Below, one piece after another: positions 16,051 to 24,230 of a stretch of DNA of 28,738 nt. The stretch is taken from positions 1 to 28,738 of the forward strand of contig CAZXMO010000046.1 of assembly GCA_964641125.1 (NCBI GenBank), written 5' to 3'. A program made the position numbers and the translations under genes. The stretch's first letter is position 1, and each line of letters opens with the position of its first letter. The stretch is from JBKHAJ01 sp964641125. Its GTDB lineage: Bacteria; Spirochaetota; Spirochaetia; SPDA01; CAZSGZ01. The notes beneath the pieces are model-generated. The model made no database searches, was not told where the DNA came from, and worked only from the letters and a program-made list of their open reading frames with translations.

Positions 16051-17020
16051 TGTTCGTTAGATGCGTCTTCTTGAGGGACGGTATCAAGGAGACTATCAAA
16101 GCTATGATGATAATGGCTCCGCGGATAAGGTCCTGATAGAAGGAGGAAATCTTCGCGAAGTAGATGATGTTTGTGAGAAGCCCGAAGATACACGCTCCTA
16201 AGACCGCCCCTATAAGCCTGCCTCGTCCGCCGTAGAGGGAAATGCCCCCGATAACAACCGCCGCCACCGAGGGAAGGGTAAACGCCTGTCCTAAGTTCGG
16301 GTCGCCGGAAGCCGCCTGCATAGTCACCATGTACGAAGCTATGGCCGTAAAGACACCGCAAAGGGTGAATGCCTTCAGCTTGATCATCCGAGTATTGATC
16401 CAGCTTGCGAACGCCGCCTGCTCGTTTCCTCCGGTAGCGTAGAGATGCCGGTAGAAAGGCCTTTTACTCAAGAAAAACCAAATTCCCGCGGCAATAAGTA
16501 TGAGAAGAAGAGGAACCGGAAGAACGTGGAAAAGATCCCGCTGATAGAGCTTGTAAAAGAACTTCGGAACGAATCCCCCCGGGGCCGGCATAATAATCAA
16601 AGCAAGTCCGCCCCATATTGCCCCGCTCGCGAAGGTCGCCACAATGGCAGGCAGTTTCAAGAATCCGATCGTAAACCCATTGAAAAGCCCGATACCGATG
16701 CCGATACCTAGCCCCACGACGAGAGCGAGAACGACGCTCCCGAAACTCTCCTTCATAATCGAGGCCATCACCACGTTCATAAGGGTAATCGCCGCACCTA
16801 TGGAGAGATCGACCCCTCCGAGAAGAATAACCACCCCTTGAGCCATGGCGATAAGTATGAGAGGGGTAAAGCTCAGGAGATTAAGCCTCAGGATATAGCC
16901 GCTGAAAAAGTAAGGCTGTATAAGGGCGTTGATCAGCACCAAGAGGACGAAAACGACTAGGGTCGAGAAGTAGGATGTCTTCCGGATAGCGTTAAGAGAG
17001 TTTAGTACCGGTTTATTCAT
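16043..17020 (-). CDS. Sugar ABC transporter permease 1 (RbsC/CUT2 type)
   Basis: A 325-residue inner-membrane protein with roughly nine hydrophobic segments. CUT2 hallmarks are QGVVILLGGVDLSIGAAI and PSVAAVVIGGISLYGGRGR. It pairs with the following permease to make the translocation pore. ATG 17020 overlaps the ATPase stop by eight bases, and a strong GGAGGGGAG lies within the ATPase gene's end. Translation is therefore both coupled and independently initiated. It likely imports a pentose, hexose or polyol; the pore sequence does not name the substrate. Confidence 0.88.
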   Translation of the reverse strand: MNKPVLNSLNAIRKTSYFSTLVVFVLLVLINALIQPYFFSGYILRLNLLSFTPLILIAMAQGVVILLGGVDLSIGAAITLMNVVMASIMKESFGSVVLALVVGLGIGIGIGLFNGFTIGFLKLPAIVATFASGAIWGGLALIIMPAPGGFVPKFFYKLYQRDLFHVLPVPLLLILIAAGIWFFLSKRPFYRHLYATGGNEQAAFASWINTRMIKLKAFTLCGVFTAIASYMVTMQAASGDPNLGQAFTLPSVAAVVIGGISLYGGRGRLIGAVLGACIFGLLTNIIYFAKISSFYQDLIRGAIIIIALIVSLIPSLKKTHLTNNG

Positions 17021-18578
17021 GACTCCCCTCCTCCGCGTAGACCCGGGACCTCAACGAATGCGCCGTGAGCTCCTCCTCTTTGAGTCTTTCGGTGGACAAT
17101 TCCTCCACGATACTCCCTTCGAACATAACAAACACCCTGTCGCACATCTGAATAAGCTCCTTGTTGTCGCTCGCATAGAGAATTACCGCGGTTCCCCGTT
17201 CGGCGAGCTCGCGGACCGTGGTATACAGCTCGGCTTTAGCCTGCACATCCACACCCTTCGCCGGGTCGCTCAAGAGCAGGATATTCGGTTCCAAGAGGAG
17301 CCATTTTCCGATGACTATCTTTTGCTGATTCCCGCCGCTCAAGTTCTCCACCGGGGTGGTTTCATCTGGAGGCTGTATCGAAAGCATCCGGATTATCTCG
17401 CTTGCGTTATTTCTCAACTTTCCGTAGTTCAATACGACATTCTTGTCATGCACCGAGAGAAAGGGAAAATTAATATTGAAATTGACATCGTGCTGAACGA
17501 ATAATCCTTCCTCTACCCGGTCTCCGGGAACCAGGACGATGCCCCTTTTTACCGCTTCCCGGGGGGAGGTCAGGCCGACTATCCGATCGTTGAGAACAAA
17601 ATGTCCGGAAGCGGGTTTTACATAGCCGGAGAGGGTTAGGAGAAGCTCTTCCTGTCCCTGTCCGTTGAGCCCCGCGATACCGACGATCTCACCCCGAGAG
17701 ACGCGGAAAGAGATTCCGCCGTGTTTCTCGGGATAGGAAAAGCCCTGGAGCTTAATTCCCTGGAGACCGAACACGGGGGCGCGGGTTTCAACCGGCCCCG
17801 TTTTTCGAGTACCGGTATATTCCTGATCCACCTGTTTCCCCGTAATGAGCTCGACTATCGTGCTCTCCTCTCTCCCGTCCCGCTCGAAGTCGATCTCTCC
17901 GACAAACATGCCGTTCCTGAATACGGTCACGTAGTCGCAGATTTCCATGACTTCCCACATTCGGTGTGATGTAAAAACCATGGAAACCCCTTCCTCTTTC
18001 AAGGAGTGCATAACCGTAAACAAGCTGTCTACCTCTTCCTTCTCGAGGGCGGAGGTGGGTTCGTCGAAGATGAGCAGATCAGGCTCCTGGGAAAGGGCCT
18101 TCGCGATCTCGACGATCTGTCTCTTAGCCTGAGATAAATTCTTGACTTGTTCCTCGAGATCAATGTTCGCATTGAATCGCCCGATAAGGGAGACGACCGT
18201 ATCCGCCATTTCCTTGTCTTTGAGGAAACCAAATTTCGATTTCTTTTCGTGGCCGAGGAGGACATTCTCCCAAACGGTCAATTCGGGGATAAGGCTCAGA
18301 TGCTGGTGCACCATGACGATACCGTTTTCCGCCGCAAAGATGGGGGACGGTATCTGTACACATTCGCCTCTCAGGAATAAATCCCCCTTAGTGGGCTGAT
18401 AAATCCCCGTAAGGATTCTCGAGAGGGTGGTCTTTCCCGAGCCGTTTGCGCCGAGAAGACCGCCTATCTTTCCCTTCCGGATACAGATATTTCCGTCTTG
18501 GAGAGCGGTTACTCCTCCGAAACGTTTGATTATAGATTTGGCCTCTAAAATCGTTTCATTCTGATGTGAGTCTTGCAT
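17013..18578 (-). CDS. Sugar ABC transporter ATPase, two fused NBDs (RbsA/MglA type)
   Basis: A 521-residue cytosolic ATPase with two nucleotide-binding domains, the CUT2 arrangement. NBD1 has an intact Walker A (GANGSGKT, 43-50), Q-loop (HQHLSL), an unusual signature LSQAKRQ (148-154), Walker B LLIFDEP (168-174) and switch His205. NBD2 has the degenerate Walker A usual for this family (GLNGQGQE, 303-310) and a canonical signature LSGGNQQ (413-419). Its Walker B reads LLLSDP (434-439) where relatives have LILDEP, so the Mg-binding Asp is Ser and the catalytic Glu is Asp. ATP hydrolysis should occur at one composite site. It lies after a hairpin terminator that separates it from the binding-protein gene and overlaps the first permease gene. 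Confidence 0.9.
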   Translation of the reverse strand: MQDSHQNETILEAKSIIKRFGGVTALQDGNICIRKGKIGGLLGANGSGKTTLSRILTGIYQPTKGDLFLRGECVQIPSPIFAAENGIVMVHQHLSLIPELTVWENVLLGHEKKSKFGFLKDKEMADTVVSLIGRFNANIDLEEQVKNLSQAKRQIVEIAKALSQEPDLLIFDEPTSALEKEEVDSLFTVMHSLKEEGVSMVFTSHRMWEVMEICDYVTVFRNGMFVGEIDFERDGREESTIVELITGKQVDQEYTGTRKTGPVETRAPVFGLQGIKLQGFSYPEKHGGISFRVSRGEIVGIAGLNGQGQEELLLTLSGYVKPASGHFVLNDRIVGLTSPREAVKRGIVLVPGDRVEEGLFVQHDVNFNINFPFLSVHDKNVVLNYGKLRNNASEIIRMLSIQPPDETTPVENLSGGNQQKIVIGKWLLLEPNILLLSDPAKGVDVQAKAELYTTVRELAERGTAVILYASDNKELIQMCDRVFVMFEGSIVEELSTERLKEEELTAHSLRSRVYAEEGSHE

Positions 18579-18599
18579 ACTTGTTACCTGTTAAAAATT

Positions 18600-18631
18600 G
18601 GAGCAAAGACGCGTTACCGCGTCTCCGCTCC
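18600..18631 (-). terminator. Intra-operon intrinsic terminator / attenuator
   Basis: Read on the minus strand, GGAGCGGAGACGCG pairs with CGCGTCTTTGCTCC over 14 positions (two G-T wobbles), closing a GTAA tetraloop of GNRA type. It is followed at once by AATTTTTAAC. It sits between the binding-protein stop (18648) and the ATPase start (18578). Partial termination here would yield more binding protein than membrane components, as in many sugar ABC operons. On the plus strand no T-run follows, so it works in the operon's direction only. Confidence 0.75.
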
Positions 18632-18647
18632 GGTAAAAATGTTAACT

Positions 18648-19739
18648 TTACTTGAAAAGAGCGTCAAGCTCTTCTTCAGAGAGATGCTCGTCGGGAAAGT
18701 ACGTAGGAGGCTCATCCTTGTATTCCGCGTAATAATCGTCGAAGTTCGCATTGGTGATGTGGAACTTCACATCGTAGAAATATACCCGCGGATACTTATC
18801 GGTCGCGGTCAGGACTCCGTCCTTGAACTCCTTACCCTGGAGCAGCCGAATTCCGATGCCTAAAGCGGTCGCGCCGATTCCCGGAGGATTGTTCTGGGCG
18901 TAGGTGTAGAAATCGGAGTTGTTTTTCAGCTCATTCCACTTATGGAGGAAGGCAACCTGGGTCTCACCGGTTACGAGGGGAAGCTCTTCGCCTGCGGCCT
19001 CATAGGCTTGAACAACTCCCAAAGCCATTCCGTCTTGAGCGAGCACACCGTCGATATCAGTATACGAGGCAAGAAGGTCGGACATGACCTGCTGAGAACC
19101 GGCTTGTACCCAGTTACCGTTTACGCTAGCCAGCAAATTGACGTCCGGGTACTGTTTAAGTACGCGGTCCATTCCGACTACTCGACCCACATTGGCGGGG
19201 TGTCCGGCCAATCCTTCGATTCGGACTATGTTTCCGCTTTCGTCGAGTTCTTCAACGAGCCATTTCGCCAGGTTCTCGCCCCAGGTTTCCTGATTGATCG
19301 AGACGCTGACACACTCGTCGGAAGTCACCGGCTGGTCCATGACGACCACGGTTATGCCTCGAGCGACGGCTTCCTCGATGACCGGATTGAGGGCGGTCTC
19401 GGAGTTGGGATCGATAAGAAGAAGATCAACCCTCTCCGCTATCATATTCCGGATCTGGGCTATTTGGTTGTTCGTATCCAGGCCGGCATTCTGAACGATA
19501 ATGTCCTTGATAAGCCCCTTTCCCATGTAAAACTGTCCGAGTTTTTCGATGGAGTCGATCATCTGGGTCCGCCAGCTGTTGCCGATGTATCCGTTGCTGA
19601 CTCCGACGACCCATCCTCCTTCCATGCCCTCTTCGGCACCTGCCGCCTCTTGCTGTCCGGCGGCGAATACGGCGGTTCCCGACATCACCACGAGGGCGAT
19701 AACGAGGAGCAGCCATACAAATCTTGCTTTGCACTTCAT
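18648..19739 (-). CDS. Periplasmic sugar-binding protein of the ABC importer
   Basis: A 363-residue Peripla_BP_4-type (ribose/galactose-binding fold) protein. A signal peptide (MKCKARF, then a hydrophobic core to VFA) has a likely SPase I cut before AGQQEAAG; there is no lipobox cysteine, so it is probably free in the periplasm. The mature fold starts WVVGVSNGYIGNSWR and shows the two-lobe pattern (LLLIDPNSETALNPVIEEAVARGITVVVMDQPV; GVLAQDGMALGVVQA). It delivers the substrate to the RbsC-type permeases. TAAGGAG precedes ATG 19739. It lies 30 bases after the isomerase gene and upstream of the attenuator hairpin. The binding pocket residues do not identify the ligand by eye. Confidence 0.9.
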   Translation of the reverse strand: MKCKARFVWLLLVIALVVMSGTAVFAAGQQEAAGAEEGMEGGWVVGVSNGYIGNSWRTQMIDSIEKLGQFYMGKGLIKDIIVQNAGLDTNNQIAQIRNMIAERVDLLLIDPNSETALNPVIEEAVARGITVVVMDQPVTSDECVSVSINQETWGENLAKWLVEELDESGNIVRIEGLAGHPANVGRVVGMDRVLKQYPDVNLLASVNGNWVQAGSQQVMSDLLASYTDIDGVLAQDGMALGVVQAYEAAGEELPLVTGETQVAFLHKWNELKNNSDFYTYAQNNPPGIGATALGIGIRLLQGKEFKDGVLTATDKYPRVYFYDVKFHITNANFDDYYAEYKDEPPTYFPDEHLSEEELDALFK

Positions 19740-19769
19740 ACAAAACTCCTTAATTTTTATTTCGGGGAA

Positions 19770-20672
19770 TTATACCCCGATTTTTTTCAGCTTGTCGTCT
19801 AAAAACTTCTTCGCCCGAGGTATGTCCGATTCATCGAGATGCTCGATGATGATAGGGATATTCGGGTGCAGCTTGCTTAGTCTCTCGAGATAGAGATCGA
19901 AGTTGAGGCTTCCCATTCCGGGAGCGGGCAGTTCAACGGCACCGGCTCCGCGGAAGGTATGGGCTTCACTCGCGTCGAGCTTAGCGTGTTTTTCCTCGAC
20001 CTTCTCGGTCCGCTTGCAGTCCTTAGCGTGGGCGATTTTGATCTTGTCCGCCACCGCGTCAAAGACCTTGTTCAAGGTCCGATCCATGTGATCGATGTTC
20101 GCGTCGTCGAAGTAATTCGTGGGATCCATCAAAAGCCCTAAGGCGGTATGATTGATATCGGTGAACAGGCGTAAGACCTCCTCCACCGATCCGATGACAT
20201 TGTTGACGTAGTTTTCGATCAAGAATACCGCGCCGTGATCGTAGGCCTCCTGAACGAGCTCCATGATGACCTTACGGGCCTCGGCGTATCCTTCCTCGGT
20301 CTTGTTCTTCGGATCGTGCACCCAATCGCTCTCGGTATTGAAGGTCCCCGTTTCCGAGATAACGTAAGGGGTACCCAATTCACGGGCGTGCCGGATTATC
20401 TCCTTCAAATATCCGACCCTTTTCTTCCTCTCCGAAGGATCCGGATGGATGATGTTGGTGTACCCGGACACCGCGCAGATGGGGAGGTTCGCATCCCTGA
20501 AGGCGTCACGGATCTTATGACATTTGTCTTTGGTCAATTGTCCCGGTCCGAGCTCCATTCCCTTGAAGGCGAGATCGAGCTGAACCGTGGTAAACTCCTG
20601 CTGCTTGAGCTTGGAGATGGTATCTTCCAAGCTGTATGGATAATATCCGGTAAAAATTCCTACATGTATCAT
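19770..20672 (-). CDS. Sugar phosphate isomerase/epimerase (xylose-isomerase-like TIM barrel)
   Basis: A 300-residue cytosolic AP-endonuclease-2/IolE/IolI-like TIM barrel. Candidate metal ligands fall where the family has them: Glu153 (FLIENYVNN), Asp183 (LMDPTNY), His215 (IAHAKDC) and Glu277 (IIIEHLDE). Such enzymes isomerise or epimerise keto-sugars or dehydrate inosose. Next to a Gfo/Idh dehydrogenase it likely handles the oxidised product of the imported sugar or polyol. A strong AGGAGGAAAAG precedes ATG 20672. Family is firm; substrate is unknown. Confidence 0.85.
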   Translation of the reverse strand: MIHVGIFTGYYPYSLEDTISKLKQQEFTTVQLDLAFKGMELGPGQLTKDKCHKIRDAFRDANLPICAVSGYTNIIHPDPSERKKRVGYLKEIIRHARELGTPYVISETGTFNTESDWVHDPKNKTEEGYAEARKVIMELVQEAYDHGAVFLIENYVNNVIGSVEEVLRLFTDINHTALGLLMDPTNYFDDANIDHMDRTLNKVFDAVADKIKIAHAKDCKRTEKVEEKHAKLDASEAHTFRGAGAVELPAPGMGSLNFDLYLERLSKLHPNIPIIIEHLDESDIPRAKKFLDDKLKKIGV

Positions 20673-20686
20673 TCTTTTCCTCCTGG

Positions 20687-21790
20687 TTAAATAATTTCGC
20701 TTATCTTGATCGTCCGTTCTTCTTCGATGGACTTATAACACGCATCAACGAGAGCGAGGGTCCTCAAGTTATCCGTACCGCTGATTTCCGGTTCCGTATC
20801 CTCTTCGACGGCTCTCATCAGTTGGGCCATGGTTCCCGCGAAAGCATCGGGAAACCACACCTTCTCCCAACGGGGCTTGAACCAGTATCCGGGCTCCTTT
20901 TTCGTCGTAAAGTCGATGGTACTGGGAGTCGGAACGGGGTAATACGGCCAGCCGATGGTCCCTTGAGCCATGCCCTCGGTTCCTTCCACGCGCCATTTTA
21001 TATAGATGTCTTTTTCCGCTCCCTCGCCGGGCCACGCCCAGACATCGTCTAAGCTTGTCGCCCTGAGTCCGTTCTCGTAGGCGAGGGTGTACAGGGCTAT
21101 CCCGTCCCGGTGATCGAACTCCGTCCTCGGGTCCTTTCTGCAGTCGGCGACCACCTTTTCGGGATCGCCGAAGAGGTAACGGTAGATATCGATATGGTGA
21201 ATACTCATATTGAGGATTGTCAGCCTATCGTAGTCCTTGAGGAACTCCTGCCAGTGGGGAATAGCCCGCATCTCGATGGTTGCGAGGACCGGGTCTCCTA
21301 AATACCCCTTGTCGAGGATTGTCTTACACGCCCGCATCGACTGGTCGTATCTCATGTTCGAGTTGACCGAAAGCTTTATTCCGGCCTTCCTGCACAGGTC
21401 GACGCATTTTTTCCCCTCTTCCATGTTCATCGCCAGGGGTTTCTGAGCAAGGATTCCTTTTATATGGGAAGATTCCTTCACCGCCTCCTCGATGATCTCG
21501 AGCTGAAGGTGCGGGGGATAGGCGATATCCAGAATCTCTACGTTCGTGTCACGGATGAGGTCCTTCCAGGAATCGTAGACCCTAGGAACTCCCCGCGCGT
21601 CGGCAGCCTCTTGAGCCGTTTCTTTCCTGCGGCTCGCGATCGCAACGGGATTGAATCCCGCATCGTTGTACGCGACGAGCTGTACATCCCGCATGATGAA
21701 TCCCGATCCGATACATCCGATGCCGAAACTCTTGTTCCGGGGCATTAGCGGATTGATATTCATATCAAGATCAATTGAACTTGTACCCAT
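20687..21790 (-). CDS. Gfo/Idh/MocA-family NAD(P)-dependent dehydrogenase
   Basis: A 367-residue cytosolic oxidoreductase. Its Rossmann site is FGIGCIGSGF (about 22-31). The usual EKP lysine motif appears as QKPLA (Gln116, Lys117), and a later IHHIDIYRYLFG (197-208) carries the histidines usually near the substrate. It probably oxidises a sugar, inositol-like polyol or amino-sugar hydroxyl. Its ATG 21790, preceded by GAGGAGAGGAGAA, starts inside the end of the regulator gene, overlapping it by 20 bases in another frame. Repressor and dehydrogenase are thus made from one message, with the dehydrogenase carrying its own strong ribosome site. Confidence 0.88.
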   Translation of the reverse strand: MGTSSIDLDMNINPLMPRNKSFGIGCIGSGFIMRDVQLVAYNDAGFNPVAIASRRKETAQEAADARGVPRVYDSWKDLIRDTNVEILDIAYPPHLQLEIIEEAVKESSHIKGILAQKPLAMNMEEGKKCVDLCRKAGIKLSVNSNMRYDQSMRACKTILDKGYLGDPVLATIEMRAIPHWQEFLKDYDRLTILNMSIHHIDIYRYLFGDPEKVVADCRKDPRTEFDHRDGIALYTLAYENGLRATSLDDVWAWPGEGAEKDIYIKWRVEGTEGMAQGTIGWPYYPVPTPSTIDFTTKKEPGYWFKPRWEKVWFPDAFAGTMAQLMRAVEEDTEPEISGTDNLRTLALVDACYKSIEEERTIKISEII

Positions 21791-24068
21791 TTCTCCTCTC
21801 CTCGATATTATTTATTTCTCCGGGCCGGTCGAGTAACGCGTTCATCGCCAGGTCGGCCCGGTGCAAGGCTTCGGCTGCCTGAAGTTCCCCGGTAACCGCT
21901 TTATGTACGGCTTCTCCGAGTATGAGCTCGTACTGTCTCTCCGATATCTTTCCGCCTGTAGTGACTTTCGAAACGTTACGCTTTCTGCTTCGCGGAAAAA
22001 CCTCCAGCACCTTAGGGAGCCATGGATAGATTTCGACCAGCTCGGAGCTCTTATACAGATTGAGAGACGGGGTCGCCCCCCCTAATATGGCGTAGGGGAT
22101 CGCAACTTCCCTGCCCGTGGCCCATCTCACGAACTTGAACGCCTCATCTTTGCGCCTGCTGTTTCTATTGATGCCGAGGGACCATCCTCCTAATACCGGC
22201 TTTCCCCCCGGTATCACGGCGTATCCGATTTTCCCGACAATCTTCGACCTGTTGCGATCCACGATATTCGTCACATGAGCGACGAAGAGGATCATCATAG
22301 CCGTGTTCCCGGCTGAGAATTCCTCTACCTGCTCATCCCACCAGTTATTTATCGAGTCGGGAGAGGCGTAGGCAAAACTCTCTGCATAGTTTTCGAGGGC
22401 CCACCGCGTCTCCTGGGACGAGAGCGAAACCCTTCCGTAACTATCGAGGGGCTTTCCTTCGAAGGCCCACATCCGAGGCAGGAATTCACACACCGCGCCG
22501 CTCGAGTATGCCCCCCCGAGGGTGGTACCGTATTCGACCGGTGATTGGGGGTTGTACCTTTTGGTAAAGAATTTGGCTATAGCGTTGAACTCGGTCCAGT
22601 TCGTGGGCGGGCTCAAATCGGTACCGTATCGTTCTTTGAACAGGAGCTTTAATTCCGGATTACTGAAGAGGTCCTTCCTGTAAAAAAGGATCTGGGTGCC
22701 GAAGAGATAGGGGAGGCCGTAATAGCGGCCGTTTTGCCGCGCGTAGCTCTCGAGGACTCCGGGAATGTACTCCGAGGTTACCTCAGGGACCGAAGAGATG
22801 TAATCGTCGAGATTTTCGAGCATTCCGTCGTAGATAAAATCGGAGGACCATGCGAGGTCTACCTGGAAGACATCCACGGCGTCCCGTTGGGACTCGCTCA
22901 AGATCCTCTCGTAGAGCCGTTCATAGGAAAGACATTCGATATCCGCATCGAGATTGTAGCCGCTGTTGAAATCGGCAAGAAGGGCGGATGTCGCGGAACT
23001 TGCGTTCCCCTCGAGCATGAGCACCTTGACCTTGTCCCTCGTCTTCGTAACGGCGGGAACCGAATCGGAAAAGGACTGTATAGAGGTCCGCACCGATCGG
23101 TTATCTATCTTTCGATGCATCGACTCGTGCAAATTGGGTTTATTGATGGCCTGAAGGAGGAGCTCGGCGGCTATCTCTCCCGCCTTCATCGTCTGCCGGG
23201 GGATTATTCTTGTGTTAGGATAGTATGAATCGGTCCAGGTGTCTTCCCCGAGACTCAATATTTTAGGGGCTCCCGTGGAGACCGTCCGGGTTATCGCCAA
23301 AGCTTGTAAGACCCCCTCGAGAAGAGGGGTAGCCGTCGTAATAATGACTTCCGGTTTATACCCCCTTTGAAGCAGCCCGACCATAGCCTTGAAGGAGCTC
23401 TCCCGATCGAAGTTCGTCTCGACATGCCGAACAGTCTCCTCCGAGGTGGAGAGTTCTCTACCCACTGCGTCGGTTACGGCGTTCAATACCTCATTCTCGG
23501 ACGAGTAATTGATAGGACCGGTCAAAACGAGAAACTTTTCGAATCCCTCCCGCAGGTAGTGAGGAACTTCATGAAAGATACTGGAAATATTATTGAATCC
23601 GACGAAATTAAACTTCTTCCCCGGAATCTCCCGCTCGATAAAGACAACGGCGGAACGGGATTTTTCCAGCTCATCGAAGAAATAGTCGTTGTCCGGCTGA
23701 CAGGTGGCAAGGATAATTCCGTCCCAGTTCTGCTGAAAGATGGTGTCGATTATCCGAATCTCGTTCGCGGATATCTCCGAGGTGATATACAGGCTGGCGG
23801 TGTAGCCCGTTTCGCCTAGGACCCTTTCGACCCCGGTATAGACTTGGGCGAATCCGGGATCGCTTATCGTCGGCAGAATGACCCCGACGTTCATCGTCTG
23901 ATTGGTCTTGAGACTCCGGGCTGTAAAATTAGGGGTATATCCCAAGACCTTGATCGCATCCCGGACGAGACGCGCCTTCTTAGGAGATACCTGCTTTCCA
24001 TTGAGCACATTGGAAACTGTTCCGGAAGAAACCCCCGCTCTTACCGCCACGTCCTTTATCGTTGCCAT
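21771..24068 (-). CDS. LacI-type repressor fused to a type-2 extracellular solute-binding domain
   Basis: A 765-residue protein, about twice the size of LacI regulators. Residues 1-46 are a LacI helix-turn-helix (IKDVAVRAGVSSGTVSNVLNG) followed by the hinge helix (about 47-57). Residues 58-335 are the usual type-1 periplasmic-binding-like sensor. Residues 346-745 resemble a full SBP_bac_1/8 (MalE-like) protein: DAVDVFQVDLAWSSDFI, NGRYYGLPYLFGTQILFYRKDLF, PPTNWTEFNAIAKFFTKRYNP, GKIGYAVIPGGKPVLGGWSLGINRNS. It has no signal peptide or membrane helix, so the second domain must act in the cytosol, giving two possible ligand sites. ATG 24068 has only a weak GCGGGA upstream. It is first gene of its operon and faces the operator. 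LacI-SBP fusions are, to my knowledge, seen in some spirochaetes and Firmicutes but are not well characterised. Confidence 0.88.
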   Translation of the reverse strand: MATIKDVAVRAGVSSGTVSNVLNGKQVSPKKARLVRDAIKVLGYTPNFTARSLKTNQTMNVGVILPTISDPGFAQVYTGVERVLGETGYTASLYITSEISANEIRIIDTIFQQNWDGIILATCQPDNDYFFDELEKSRSAVVFIEREIPGKKFNFVGFNNISSIFHEVPHYLREGFEKFLVLTGPINYSSENEVLNAVTDAVGRELSTSEETVRHVETNFDRESSFKAMVGLLQRGYKPEVIITTATPLLEGVLQALAITRTVSTGAPKILSLGEDTWTDSYYPNTRIIPRQTMKAGEIAAELLLQAINKPNLHESMHRKIDNRSVRTSIQSFSDSVPAVTKTRDKVKVLMLEGNASSATSALLADFNSGYNLDADIECLSYERLYERILSESQRDAVDVFQVDLAWSSDFIYDGMLENLDDYISSVPEVTSEYIPGVLESYARQNGRYYGLPYLFGTQILFYRKDLFSNPELKLLFKERYGTDLSPPTNWTEFNAIAKFFTKRYNPQSPVEYGTTLGGAYSSGAVCEFLPRMWAFEGKPLDSYGRVSLSSQETRWALENYAESFAYASPDSINNWWDEQVEEFSAGNTAMMILFVAHVTNIVDRNRSKIVGKIGYAVIPGGKPVLGGWSLGINRNSRRKDEAFKFVRWATGREVAIPYAILGGATPSLNLYKSSELVEIYPWLPKVLEVFPRSRKRNVSKVTTGGKISERQYELILGEAVHKAVTGELQAAEALHRADLAMNALLDRPGEINNIEERRNGYKFN

Positions 24069-24115
24069 TATCCCGCTACACCAGCCTATAAATTGAAACC
24101 ATGTTTATAACGTAA

Positions 24116-24131
24116 ATTGAAACGTTTCAAT
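24116..24131. promoter_or_regulatory. LacI-family operator, perfect 16-bp palindrome
   Basis: ATTGAAACGTTTCAAT is a perfect inverted repeat with the central CG typical of LacI/GalR sites. It begins two bases after the -10 box of the operon promoter, so bound repressor would block transcription start. A lone half-site ATTGAAAC occurs at 24092-24099, 24 bases nearer the gene, in the same orientation. Confidence 0.8.
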
Positions 24132-24133
24132 AT

Positions 24134-24161
24134 AGTTTACCATAGATTTTGCAGGTGTCAA
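24134..24161 (-). promoter_or_regulatory. Sigma70 promoter of the sugar operon
   Basis: On the minus strand TTGACA (plus 24156-24161) is a perfect -35 box. A 16-base spacer leads to TAAACT (plus 24134-24139), preceded by TGG, an extended -10 element. The predicted start site lies within the operator palindrome. The leader to ATG 24068 is about 55-60 bases. Confidence 0.7.
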
Positions 24162-24193
24162 GAAAAATTTCAAAAAACCGTAAGATAGTTCAG

Positions 24194-24222
24194 TTCCCTT
24201 GTATTGAATCGCCGGGTATACT
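24194..24222 (+). promoter_or_regulatory. Putative leaderless promoter of rarA
   Basis: TATACT (24217-24222), five of six consensus bases, ends eight bases before ATG 24231. TTCCCT (24194-24199) lies 17 bases upstream as a weak -35. No Shine-Dalgarno sequence is present between -10 and ATG. Confidence 0.4.
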
Positions 24223-24230
24223 CCTATCTT

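Noticed and set aside
17019..17504. 161-codon plus-strand ORF and similar long ORFs antisense to the ABC operon, such as 18942-19802
   Set aside because: They mirror strongly conserved ABC genes on the other strand, and their products have no recognisable features.
22734..23228. 164-codon plus-strand ORF inside the LacI fusion gene
   Set aside because: It is antisense shadow of the solute-binding domain, with no ribosome site or motif.
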